Positions 55,363-63,050 of a stretch of DNA of 64,000 nt are shown here, one piece after another. The DNA is taken from positions 8,573 to 72,572 of the forward strand of contig JBJKUR010000016.1 in assembly GCA_045563055.1 (NCBI GenBank). The letters are read 5' to 3'. The position numbers and the translations under genes are program-made. The notes under the pieces were generated by a model. It saw nothing but the letters and a program-made list of their open reading frames with translations, had not been told where the DNA came from and made no database searches. How positions within the stretch are numbered: position 1 is the stretch's first letter; each line of letters starts with the position of its first letter. The stretch is from Methylaequor sp045563055 (lineage in GTDB: Bacteria; Pseudomonadota; Alphaproteobacteria; Methylaequorales; Methylaequoraceae).

Positions 55363-56760
55363 ATGATATTCTTGAGCTTTTGTTTATTTCTCATTTTATT
55401 CACGTTAGTAGGTTCTTTATCAGTTCTTAAAAAAAAAAATACATCGCTGGACTATTTACTTGCTAATCAAGAAATTAAGCCATGGTTAGCAGCAATATCA
55501 GCCATTGCGACATCCAATAGTGGTTACATGTTTATTGGTCAAATTGGATTTACATATGTTTATGGTCTGCAATCTATCTGGTTAATGTTTGGATTAATTT
55601 TTGGTGATTTTATTTCTTCTCTTTTCGTACATAAAAATTTAAGAAAGAAATCACAGGAATTGAAAGTTGTTAGTTTTGCAAACCTAATAAGTAAATGGCA
55701 TGGAAAGAATTATAAATATGTACAATTATTTGGTGGTTTAATAATTCTAATTTTTTTATCTACTTATGCAGCAGCTCAACTTAATGCTGGAAGTAAGTCA
55801 ATGCATATTTTATTTGATTTAGACTATAGATTGGGAGCAATTATTGGTGGGATCATAGTATTACTTTATTGTTTTTCGGGAGGAATTAGAGCTTCTATTT
55901 GGACGGATGCAGCTCAATCTTTTGTAATGGTAATTGCAATGCTTTTAATGGTTTTTTTTGGGATTAAAGAGTTAGGAGGTGTTTCAAACTTTATAAATCA
56001 ATTACACAAAATATCTCCAGATTATATGAGATGGTTTCCATCAACAAATTTTTCTGATTTTTTCTTAGCTCCATACATGTTCATTATTGGTTGGTTTTTT
56101 TCAGGTGTAGGTGTGGTAGGTCAACCACATGTTATGGTTAGGTTTATGACAATTGATAATGCTAAAAACATCCCTAAAACAAGAATATATTATTACACCT
56201 GGTATACATTATTTTATTCATTGACTATTTTAGCAGCTTTTGTAGCAAGGTTATTAATCCCTGAAACAAACAATATTGACCCAGAATTAGCTTTACCAAT
56301 TTTAGCTCTAAGTTTACTTCCTGAATTTTTTGTCGGAATTGTTTTAGCGGGTATCTTTGCTGCCACAATGTCAACAGCAGACTCTCAAATACTCGCTTGC
56401 ACTGCCTCGATTACAAATGACCTTTTATTAAATAAAAGAAATAATTATTTGGTAAATAAATTAGTAACTTTAATTGTTACAGTCTTTGTTGTCACAATAG
56501 CTATAAATGAGAATAAAAATGTTTTTAATCTGGTGTTAATGTCATGGTCAACATTAGCTTGTTGTTTTTCTCCTTTACTAATAATTAACTCATTTAAACA
56601 AAAAGTATCAGAATTTTTATCATTAATGATGATGGTTATTCCCCTAATAACTCTGTTATTATGGAGATATTATGGGCTTAATGAATTTATTTACGAGGTA
56701 GCTCCAGGTATAATATCAGGAATTCTTACTTTTTTTATTTTTAGACTTTTTAGAAAATAA
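55363..56760 (+). CDS. Sodium/solute symporter (SSS family), copy 2
   Basis: A 465-residue paralogue of 36842-38239 and one of the best conserved proteins of the module. IKPWLAAISAIATSNSGYMF, FSGGIRASIWTDAAQSF and GIFAATMSTADSQILACTAS are all present. The symporter is convergent with the MFS gene (33 bp between stops), as in module 1. The strong conservation suggests that both copies carry the same or very similar solute. Confidence 0.88.
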   Translation: MIFLSFCLFLILFTLVGSLSVLKKKNTSLDYLLANQEIKPWLAAISAIATSNSGYMFIGQIGFTYVYGLQSIWLMFGLIFGDFISSLFVHKNLRKKSQELKVVSFANLISKWHGKNYKYVQLFGGLIILIFLSTYAAAQLNAGSKSMHILFDLDYRLGAIIGGIIVLLYCFSGGIRASIWTDAAQSFVMVIAMLLMVFFGIKELGGVSNFINQLHKISPDYMRWFPSTNFSDFFLAPYMFIIGWFFSGVGVVGQPHVMVRFMTIDNAKNIPKTRIYYYTWYTLFYSLTILAAFVARLLIPETNNIDPELALPILALSLLPEFFVGIVLAGIFAATMSTADSQILACTASITNDLLLNKRNNYLVNKLVTLIVTVFVVTIAINENKNVFNLVLMSWSTLACCFSPLLIINSFKQKVSEFLSLMMMVIPLITLLLWRYYGLNEFIYEVAPGIISGILTFFIFRLFRK

Positions 56761-56793
56761 TATCCCTTGTTAATTATTATACTCCGATAAGTT

Positions 56794-58029
56794 TCATGAG
56801 GGAGGAGTTCTAGCAATTATAAGATAGGGGGTTAGGATTGCGAAACTAATTGAACAGATAATTATATAGATAGCAAATATGATAAATTGATCTTCCAATG
56901 TAAAACCTATGTCTAATAATAATCCTATTAGCGCCGGGGAGATAGAAGTAGATAATACGACTAAGGAAGCACACATTGATCTAATTGAACCTAGGTAATC
57001 AATTCCATAAAGCTCAACCCATAAAGTACTTATAACAATAGTTGCTGCTCCAGTAGATGCACCAATTAAGATCATAAATATAGGGGCGACATATGCATTG
57101 TCCGTGCTAACTATTAATAGTAACCCAAAAGCAAGAGGTAATAAAAAAAAACGCAACAAATGTACTGTACTAAATCGATCTACTATCCAACCAGAACCTA
57201 AAGTAACCCCAGTCACACTTAATGCAAAAAATGGGTAAGAGGATGCTAAAAGTGAAATAGACCAAGACTTTATTTCAATTAAATGTATTTGATGGAAAAA
57301 AATTCCAGTTACTATAAATGGAGACGCAAGTAGTCCTGGTATAATTTGGTAAAATCGTAAATCTTTTAGAACTTGTGAACGATTCCAAGAAACATTCAAT
57401 TTTTTTTTTGATTTTGGTAAGCTATTATTGGATAAATTAAGCTTTTGTGACTTTAGATGTCTTCCAAGCCAGTACACTAAAGGAAAAAAAATAATTATTA
57501 TACATGAACCTATCCCTACCCATATTTCACGCCAGGTGAACTGTAGTAAAAAGAAGGTTATAAGTAAGGGTAGAAGTGCCTCTCCAATGGGATGCCCCAT
57601 TAATGCAATACTGAGAGCTCGACCTCTCTTCTTTGAAAACCAGCGAGCCATTGCAGTTACGGCTATGTGACTGATCATACTTTGACCAAATAAGCGAAGA
57701 CCCAATAAAGATAGGAAAAGCATAATAAGTGTTTCAGCACTTGATATTAGAAATGAAAACCCACTTAATAACCCTAGAGTAACTAATCCGAGCAAGGTCA
57801 AACTAAATTGGTCTGTTAATTTTCCTAACCAAAAAAAAACTACCGCACTCGTTAGTGTCGCAACGGAATAAAATATTCCGAACATTCCATGAGAGAGGTT
57901 AAATTCATTTCTAATTTCTCCAGAAAAAAGAGAAATGAAGAAAGTTTGTCCAATACTTGAGCTAAATACTAATAAAATTCCTAAACCTAGCTCTGGTGTA
58001 GTAGCGAGTAAAATCCGTTTTATGAACAT
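56794..58029 (-). CDS. Major facilitator superfamily transporter, copy 2
   Basis: A 411-residue paralogue of 38273-39508, with the same 12-helix layout. ARWFSKKRGRALSIALMGHP is identical in both copies. In this copy the start codon lies inside the extended 3' end of methyltransferase 2, because that gene has lost its normal stop through a frameshift. The direction of transport is unknown. Confidence 0.88.
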   Translation of the reverse strand: MFIKRILLATTPELGLGILLVFSSSIGQTFFISLFSGEIRNEFNLSHGMFGIFYSVATLTSAVVFFWLGKLTDQFSLTLLGLVTLGLLSGFSFLISSAETLIMLFLSLLGLRLFGQSMISHIAVTAMARWFSKKRGRALSIALMGHPIGEALLPLLITFFLLQFTWREIWVGIGSCIIIIFFPLVYWLGRHLKSQKLNLSNNSLPKSKKKLNVSWNRSQVLKDLRFYQIIPGLLASPFIVTGIFFHQIHLIEIKSWSISLLASSYPFFALSVTGVTLGSGWIVDRFSTVHLLRFFLLPLAFGLLLIVSTDNAYVAPIFMILIGASTGAATIVISTLWVELYGIDYLGSIRSMCASLVVLSTSISPALIGLLLDIGFTLEDQFIIFAIYIIICSISFAILTPYLIIARTPPS

Positions 58030-58931
58030 GAATAAAAAAATATAATTAAATATTTATAACCAATATAGATAAAAGTTTCTTTAGGCGAAAACATTAATCT
58101 TTTGATAGAAAAAATCAACATTACTTGTTGCTTGAAACGCCATTGTGTATCTTTAATACAACTCTCTAAATACGGTCCGGTAATCGAATTTCTTAGCATT
58201 GCTTCAAGGTCGACTGTATCATCGAATATACAACGCTGTAAGTATCCCTCAACTTGTAAAGATGCATTCTCCGATATACTATTTTCGTAAGTAATTTTCT
58301 CAACTCTAAATGGAACACCAATCTCTTTTAACGTTTTTAAAATCTGTTCAGCACTCGAATACGGTTCTCCAGAACCACCCTTAAAGCCATTTAGATAATG
58401 CCTATAAAAATTTAAGTAGTGAGATTCTTCACTTGCGTGAGCTATGAAACCTGAACTAGCCATCCCAAATATAAAACGCCTAAGAGCGCCTTTAAGTTCG
58501 TTTCTGGGAACTGCATAAAGGGCATGTGTTGCCCAGATAATATCATAGGCTCCTTCCTCACATGTAAATTCCTGTAAAGTAGTTTCAAATTCGGAGTTGG
58601 CTACTAATGGCAATTGAAGAACCTTTCGTGCTTCTGCAATTGAAAATGAAGAAGGATCAAGAAGCGCGTATTCAACTGGTAATATTTTTGCATCTGCCAA
58701 CTTACCGTATTGAAGAAGTGCTGATGGAAATTTACCTGAACCACAAGCAACATCTAATAGTTTTAGATTACGTCTTCCTACATTAGCCTGATGATTTTCT
58801 AACCATTTCTTCCATTCAAATCTTTCTGCAAGATGTTTATAATCAATAGAAGCTAAAGTGTAAAAATTCTCCATTTCATTGCGACTTGTCTCGCTCCAAT
58901 GTTCGCAACTTCTTGTAAATGTATCTTTCAT
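58020..58931 (-). CDS. Class I SAM-dependent methyltransferase 2, copy 2, with frameshifted C-terminus
   Basis: Paralogue of 39573-40409. The start at 58931 (MKDTFTRSCEHWSETSRNEM) equals copy 1; an in-frame ATG at 58967 would add 12 residues. Motif I LLDVACGSGKFPS is intact. Near the end copy 1 has five A's at 39588-39592 and then stops, whereas here there are six (58109-58114). The shift replaces the last few residues and adds about 25 hydrophobic residues (ending IIFFYSCS), running into the MFS start. With one base fewer, the gene would stop at 58094 like copy 1. The core enzyme is probably functional either way. Confidence 0.78.
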   Translation of the reverse strand: MKDTFTRSCEHWSETSRNEMENFYTLASIDYKHLAERFEWKKWLENHQANVGRRNLKLLDVACGSGKFPSALLQYGKLADAKILPVEYALLDPSSFSIAEARKVLQLPLVANSEFETTLQEFTCEEGAYDIIWATHALYAVPRNELKGALRRFIFGMASSGFIAHASEESHYLNFYRHYLNGFKGGSGEPYSSAEQILKTLKEIGVPFRVEKITYENSISENASLQVEGYLQRCIFDDTVDLEAMLRNSITGPYLESCIKDTQWRFKQQVMLIFSIKRLMFSPKETFIYIGYKYLIIFFYSCS

Positions 58932-59040
58932 GTGATTAATCCTAAAAATCTGTTCAAGAAAACTCATATGATGGTAACCTGTTATTTCAACTTAAACAAC
59001 ACTATGGATTAATATATTTATACAAGAGGTAATATTGATA

Positions 59041-59120
59041 TAAAACAACAAAATTGAGGCTTTAAAGAACTTGGAATTAAAGGCTTATAAATAGTGGCGT
59101 AGTGAGAGGGAAAAGGACAA
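59041..59120 (+). repeat. Dispersed island repeat, copy H
   Basis: CAACAAAATTGAGGCTTTAA, TTGGAATTAAAGGCTTATAA and ATAGTGGCGTAGTGAGAGGG with AAAAGG following. It occupies the same place relative to methyltransferase 2 as copy A in the first module, but lacks the terminator and pqqA. Confidence 0.65.
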
Positions 59121-59133
59121 ATTATTTTTATAG

Positions 59134-59505
59134 TTAAAACTTTTTGAATCTATTTATGTCACCCTTTGCTTCACCTAAAAAACTTTGTTTACTCTTTGCT
59201 ACAAATTTTTCTAGAATTGGTATGAAAAAAAGAGGAATTATACCACCGATAACTACTCCAAAAATCATCTTTCTTAAGTCTGGGTCTAGATAACAAGCAA
59301 TAATATCCGCAATAATATGTGACAAAACTATGCCGAATATTCCAGCAACATGGCCATTGGAAAGGATCTTTAAAAATTTATTTATGCTAAAACCAGTGTA
59401 ATAACCTACAATCATTATTGCAACGTGAACAAAACCAAATATAAGGCCTTTGAAATTTCCGCCAGCTTGACCAATAATGTTTTCAACAATTAAATCCACA
59501 TTCAC
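59134..59505 (-). CDS. Small membrane protein divergent from the CobW operon
   Basis: A 123-residue protein with three predicted membrane segments (GLIFGFVHVAIMIVGYYTGF, HVAGIFGIVLSHIIADIIACY and MIFGVVIGGIIPLFFIPIL) and a basic C-terminal tail. HVAGIFGIVLSHIIAD has two histidines and an aspartate within one helix, which could contact a metal ion. The Zur box at 59561-59575 lies 56 bp upstream of its start and may control this gene as well. I do not recognise the family. Confidence 0.65.
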   Translation of the reverse strand: MNVDLIVENIIGQAGGNFKGLIFGFVHVAIMIVGYYTGFSINKFLKILSNGHVAGIFGIVLSHIIADIIACYLDPDLRKMIFGVVIGGIIPLFFIPILEKFVAKSKQSFLGEAKGDINRFKKF

Positions 59506-59560
59506 CTAAAAGTTTTGATTGATAGTAATGATTATTTATATATAAAAATTTATTAGTAAC

Positions 59561-59575
59561 TGTTATATTATAACA
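59561..59575 (+). promoter_or_regulatory. Zur box before the DUF1289-CobW-WD40 operon
   Basis: TGTTATATTATAACA, the same 15-base palindrome as at 26013-26027. It lies 38 bp upstream of the DUF1289 start and between two divergent genes, so it could regulate both. Confidence 0.83.
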
Positions 59576-59612
59576 TTACAATAAAAAATTAAAATAATTT
59601 AGAGCTTAAACT

Positions 59613-59801
59613 ATGAAACGTAATAAAAGTCCATGTATTGATATATGTCAATTTATAGGAAAAAACTCATGGTGTATTGGTTGTGGAAGAACACGTGAAG
59701 AGTGCAAAAAATGGAAAAATATGAAGCCATATGCAATTACGAAACTTCGTAGAGATCTAGAGAAAAGAATGATAATTTTAAATGGAGAAGAAAATGGATA
59801 A
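59613..59801 (+). CDS. DUF1289 domain protein
   Basis: A 62-residue protein with the four cysteines typical of DUF1289: SPCIDICQF and SWCIGCGRTREECKKW. It probably binds a metal ion or Fe-S cluster in the cytoplasm. It overlaps the CobW gene by up to 20 bp and lies directly behind the Zur box, so it is the first gene of a zinc-regulated operon. Its exact activity is unknown. Confidence 0.87.
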   Translation: MKRNKSPCIDICQFIGKNSWCIGCGRTREECKKWKNMKPYAITKLRRDLEKRMIILNGEENG

Positions 59802-61146
59802 TTCATCTAACAAGGTTCCTGTAACCATTCTAACTGGCTTTCTTGGTTCAGGTAAAACAACTTTACTAAATCGTATCTTAAGCGAGCAACACGGAAAACG
59901 TATAGCTGTAATTGAAAATGAATTTGGAGAGGTTGGTATTGACCAAGATCTTGTCATAAATGCCGAGGAAGAGATTTTTGAGATGGCCAATGGCTGTATT
60001 TGTTGCACAGTTCGTGGTGATTTAATTAGAGTGCTAGGAAACCTTATGAAAAGACGTGATAAATTTGATTATGTAGTAGTAGAAACTACTGGTCTTGCAG
60101 ACCCAGGTCCGGTGGCTCAAACTTTTTTTATGGATGATGAGATTAGTTCAGAGTTTTCTCTTGATGGAATTATAACATTAGTTGACACTTTTCATATAAA
60201 TCAACAACTTGGTAGAAGTGATGAAAGTACAGAACAAATTGCATTCGCAGACGTGATTGTTCTTAACAAGACAGATCTTATCAAAGATCATGAACTTGAT
60301 GAATTAGAAGCTCGTCTTCGTGAAATGAATAAAATGGCAAAATTCATAAGGAGTGAAATGGCTAATGTTCCTATTGACTCTGTTCTTGATAAAAGCGCGT
60401 TTAATTTAGACCAGGCTCTTATTCGTCGTCCTTCTTTTCTAGAGCCAGAATATCCATTTGAATGGACGGGAATTTATCCAACTAAATCTGGTAAATATAA
60501 AATCATTATGTCTGAAGGTCCTGATCCTTCTATGTCTCTGGTTGTAGAGATTGATCAAAATACAGATGATTTAAGTTTAAGAAATAGTGCTGAGCGTTGT
60601 GTTCGCCTTTATGCAGAAGATGCAAATACAATCCAACCAGATGAAATAATCCCTAAAGAAAAGCATATTAATTTAAACCTTGAATCTTCTGGTAAAAAGG
60701 AATTTTATATAGAAATTGAGAGAGATACAAATATAGGTCTTTTTGCTCAACATACCGCAGAAGAGTTTGATATGAAGTTAATTGAAGTAAATAGTAATGA
60801 TGAGGTTCCAGTTGGAGTAGAAAGAACATGGGTAGCACAACATGAACATGATGATGAAGTTGGTTCTTTTTCAATTGAAAAAGATGGTGATTTAGATGAA
60901 CAAAAACTACAAGCTTGGATTTCTAAACTTCTTAGCGAAAAAGGAGTAGATATTTTTCGTATGAAAGGTTTTCTCAGTATTGCTGGGGAATCAGATAGGT
61001 TTGTTTTTCAGGGTGTTCACATGCTTTTTAGCGGTAAGCCTGACCGTCCTTGGGGAAGTTTGCCACGACGTAATCAGCTTGTGTTTATTGGTCGTAACCT
61101 TGATGAAAAGGAAATGCGTAGGGGTTTTGAGGCCTGTCTTGTATGA
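59782..61146 (+). CDS. CobW/COG0523 GTPase, predicted zinc metallochaperone
   Basis: A 454-residue G3E-type GTPase that would deliver zinc to client proteins when zinc is scarce. Walker A is GFLGSGKTTLLN (from residue 20), the metal site is GCICC (71-75), followed by ETTGLADP and the G4 motif NKTD. A His/Asp-rich stretch (AQHEHDDEVG) lies in the C-terminal domain, as in many zinc members, and a CobW C-terminal domain follows. An ATG at 59794 is an alternative start. The Zur box and DUF1289/WD40 neighbours support zinc over cobalt. Confidence 0.9.
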   Translation: MEKKMDNSSNKVPVTILTGFLGSGKTTLLNRILSEQHGKRIAVIENEFGEVGIDQDLVINAEEEIFEMANGCICCTVRGDLIRVLGNLMKRRDKFDYVVVETTGLADPGPVAQTFFMDDEISSEFSLDGIITLVDTFHINQQLGRSDESTEQIAFADVIVLNKTDLIKDHELDELEARLREMNKMAKFIRSEMANVPIDSVLDKSAFNLDQALIRRPSFLEPEYPFEWTGIYPTKSGKYKIIMSEGPDPSMSLVVEIDQNTDDLSLRNSAERCVRLYAEDANTIQPDEIIPKEKHINLNLESSGKKEFYIEIERDTNIGLFAQHTAEEFDMKLIEVNSNDEVPVGVERTWVAQHEHDDEVGSFSIEKDGDLDEQKLQAWISKLLSEKGVDIFRMKGFLSIAGESDRFVFQGVHMLFSGKPDRPWGSLPRRNQLVFIGRNLDEKEMRRGFEACLV

Positions 61147-62177
61147 GTATAATGGAGATAAAGTCTGAAAAAATTCTCAGAAGTGGATGGAACTATTTTG
61201 TAAATGATTATGCTATTTCTGGAGGCTGGAATTTTAATGGTGAAGCTCTCATAGTTTGTGATGCAGCAGGAGGCATTTATGTCTTTGATGGTAAATCTGG
61301 AGAAGTGATGTGGTCCCAAGGGCAAGTTCATGAAGGTGGTATTCTTTCAGCTGCAATCCACCCATTAATTGATAGGTTTGCAACAGGAGGACAGGATGGA
61401 AAGATTATTATTTGGAATACTCATCAAAAAAAAAAAGAGAAAGTCATTGATTTAGGTGATGGTTGGATAGAAAATTTATCGTGGTCAAAAGATGGTGAAA
61501 TGTTAGCGGTTTCATGCTCTAGGACGGTTTATGTATATACCAAAGAGGGTAATGAAATATGGCAATCTAATAGTCATAATAGTACTATAAGTAATTTAGC
61601 TTGGTCTATAGATAAAGAACTAGCTACAACTTGCTATGGACGTGTTTCCTTTTTTGATAGTATGTCAGGAAAAATAAAACAGAAACTAGAATGGAAAGGA
61701 TCCTTAGTTTCAATGGTCTTAAGCCCAGATAGTGACATAGTTGTATGTGGAAGCCAAGATAACACGATCCATTTTTGGAGAAGATCCACAGAACAAGATT
61801 CAATGATGTCTGGCTATCCACTAAAACCCTCAGCTTTATCTTTTGATGAAACTGGAAGTTACTTAGCCACAGGAGGAAGTGAGGATATAACAGTTTGGAG
61901 TTTCAAAGGTAATGGGCCTGAGGGAACATCTCCTTTATCTTTAAAACTTCACACAAAACCTATTACGACCCTTGCTTTTGCAAATTCTGGTATGAACTTA
62001 GCTTCAGGGTCTAGGGATGGTACTGTTGTACTTTGGGACTTAAAACCTGAAAATGAAGAAAGTGGATTAAGTGAAACTAGTGTTAGTGATTCTGTTTCAA
62101 AATTATATTGGCGTCCGGATGATAAAGCGCTTGCTGGATTAGATAGACAAGGTGGTGTTACAGTTTGGCGTATATAA
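61143..62177 (+). CDS. WD40-repeat protein of the zinc operon
   Basis: A 344-residue protein made of about seven WD40 repeats, probably one beta-propeller. Repeats show the usual pieces such as DGKIIIWNTHQ, DNTIHFWRRS, SEDITVWSFKG and DGTVVLWDLKP. No signal peptide is present, so it should act in the cytoplasm. The start overlaps the CobW stop by 4 bp (ATGA). CobW-WD40 pairs recur in alphaproteobacteria, and a scaffold role for metal transfer is likely but unproven. Confidence 0.88.
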   Translation: MSIMEIKSEKILRSGWNYFVNDYAISGGWNFNGEALIVCDAAGGIYVFDGKSGEVMWSQGQVHEGGILSAAIHPLIDRFATGGQDGKIIIWNTHQKKKEKVIDLGDGWIENLSWSKDGEMLAVSCSRTVYVYTKEGNEIWQSNSHNSTISNLAWSIDKELATTCYGRVSFFDSMSGKIKQKLEWKGSLVSMVLSPDSDIVVCGSQDNTIHFWRRSTEQDSMMSGYPLKPSALSFDETGSYLATGGSEDITVWSFKGNGPEGTSPLSLKLHTKPITTLAFANSGMNLASGSRDGTVVLWDLKPENEESGLSETSVSDSVSKLYWRPDDKALAGLDRQGGVTVWRI

Positions 62178-62215
62178 AAATTAAAAAAAATTATAATGAA
62201 GGCACTATAACAACC

Positions 62216-62300
62216 AAAATAAGCCGGAGTATTTTTCTTCCCACGGGTCTAATTATCTATGAAGGGAGGGGGATAATCTTAGGTGTAAAATTATAAAATA
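62216..62300 (+). repeat. Spacer element K3 and truncated island repeat I
   Basis: AAAATAAGCCGGAGTATTTT with TCTTCCCA (62217-62244) matches elements K1 and K2 after the metY genes. GGGATAATCTTAGGTGTAAA and ATTATAAAAT (62270-62300) match the left end of copies D and F; the right end of the repeat is missing here. Confidence 0.5.
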
Positions 62301-62351
62301 TTAAAAAAAATAAATAATAGTAAAAATAAATTTATGTATTAGATATTTTAC

Positions 62352-63026
62352 ATGACAATTTTGGTTATATTTTTTTTAATAAGTTTGATTCCTGTTTTCT
62401 GGGTAAATTATGTATTTAAGAAAAATGACACAATTTTGCCAAATATGCCATTTAACGCATATGAATTTGGTGAAGAGATTATTAAAGAATTGAAATTAAA
62501 AAATGTTAGTATCGAAAAGACACTAATTGGTGATCATTATGATTTAGTTGAACAAAAAGTAAAGGTGCATGAAGATCGCTTCAAACGGAAAAGCTTAACA
62601 TCAATTAGTATTATATGTCACGAAATAGGTCATGCAATTCAACATGCGCAAAATTATTCGCCTTTAATTACAAGAACAAAACTTGTGAAAAATACTCAAT
62701 GGATAAACCAAATAAGTATGGCAATTATTTACATTGGATTCCCTTTGATTTTTGCTACAGGTTTTTTATCACTTATAAAACTCTGTGCTTTTATAATACT
62801 GCTAAGTACATTAATTGGAGTAATTATTCACCTGATTACACTTGAAGTAGAATTAGATGCTAGTTTTAACAGAGCCTTCCCAATAATTAAAGAAAAAATA
62901 CCTGAAGTATATCACAATTCCTGTCGCTCTGTTCTCAGAGCAGCGGCTTTCACGTATGTTGTTGGTGTATTTAAAAATTTGATATCTTTACGTATGATAT
63001 TGACAGTTTTATCTAAATTAAGATAA
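62352..63026 (+). CDS. Membrane zinc metallopeptidase (YugP-like), copy 2
   Basis: A 224-residue paralogue of 46462-47136. The HEIGH zinc motif (residues 90-94), EVELDASFNRAF and the membrane segments are kept. Only about a dozen or so residues differ between the copies, making this the closest protein pair in the window besides PqqA. It too is flanked by pieces of the dispersed repeat (62270-62300 before, 63032-63047 after). Confidence 0.87.
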   Translation: MTILVIFFLISLIPVFWVNYVFKKNDTILPNMPFNAYEFGEEIIKELKLKNVSIEKTLIGDHYDLVEQKVKVHEDRFKRKSLTSISIICHEIGHAIQHAQNYSPLITRTKLVKNTQWINQISMAIIYIGFPLIFATGFLSLIKLCAFIILLSTLIGVIIHLITLEVELDASFNRAFPIIKEKIPEVYHNSCRSVLRAAAFTYVVGVFKNLISLRMILTVLSKLR

Positions 63027-63027
63027 T

Positions 63028-63048
63028 GGCTAAGAAACAGGGAAAAGA
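63028..63048 (+). repeat. Dispersed island repeat, short copy J
   Basis: GGCTAAGAAACAGGGAAAAG directly after the second peptidase gene. It differs at one base from the 15-base core in copies D and E. Confidence 0.55.
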
Positions 63049-63050
63049 AA

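Noticed and set aside
34874..58967. Idea that the duplicated modules are an assembly artefact
   Set aside because: The copies differ at many silent sites, in spacers and in flanking genes, so they are not the same DNA assembled twice.
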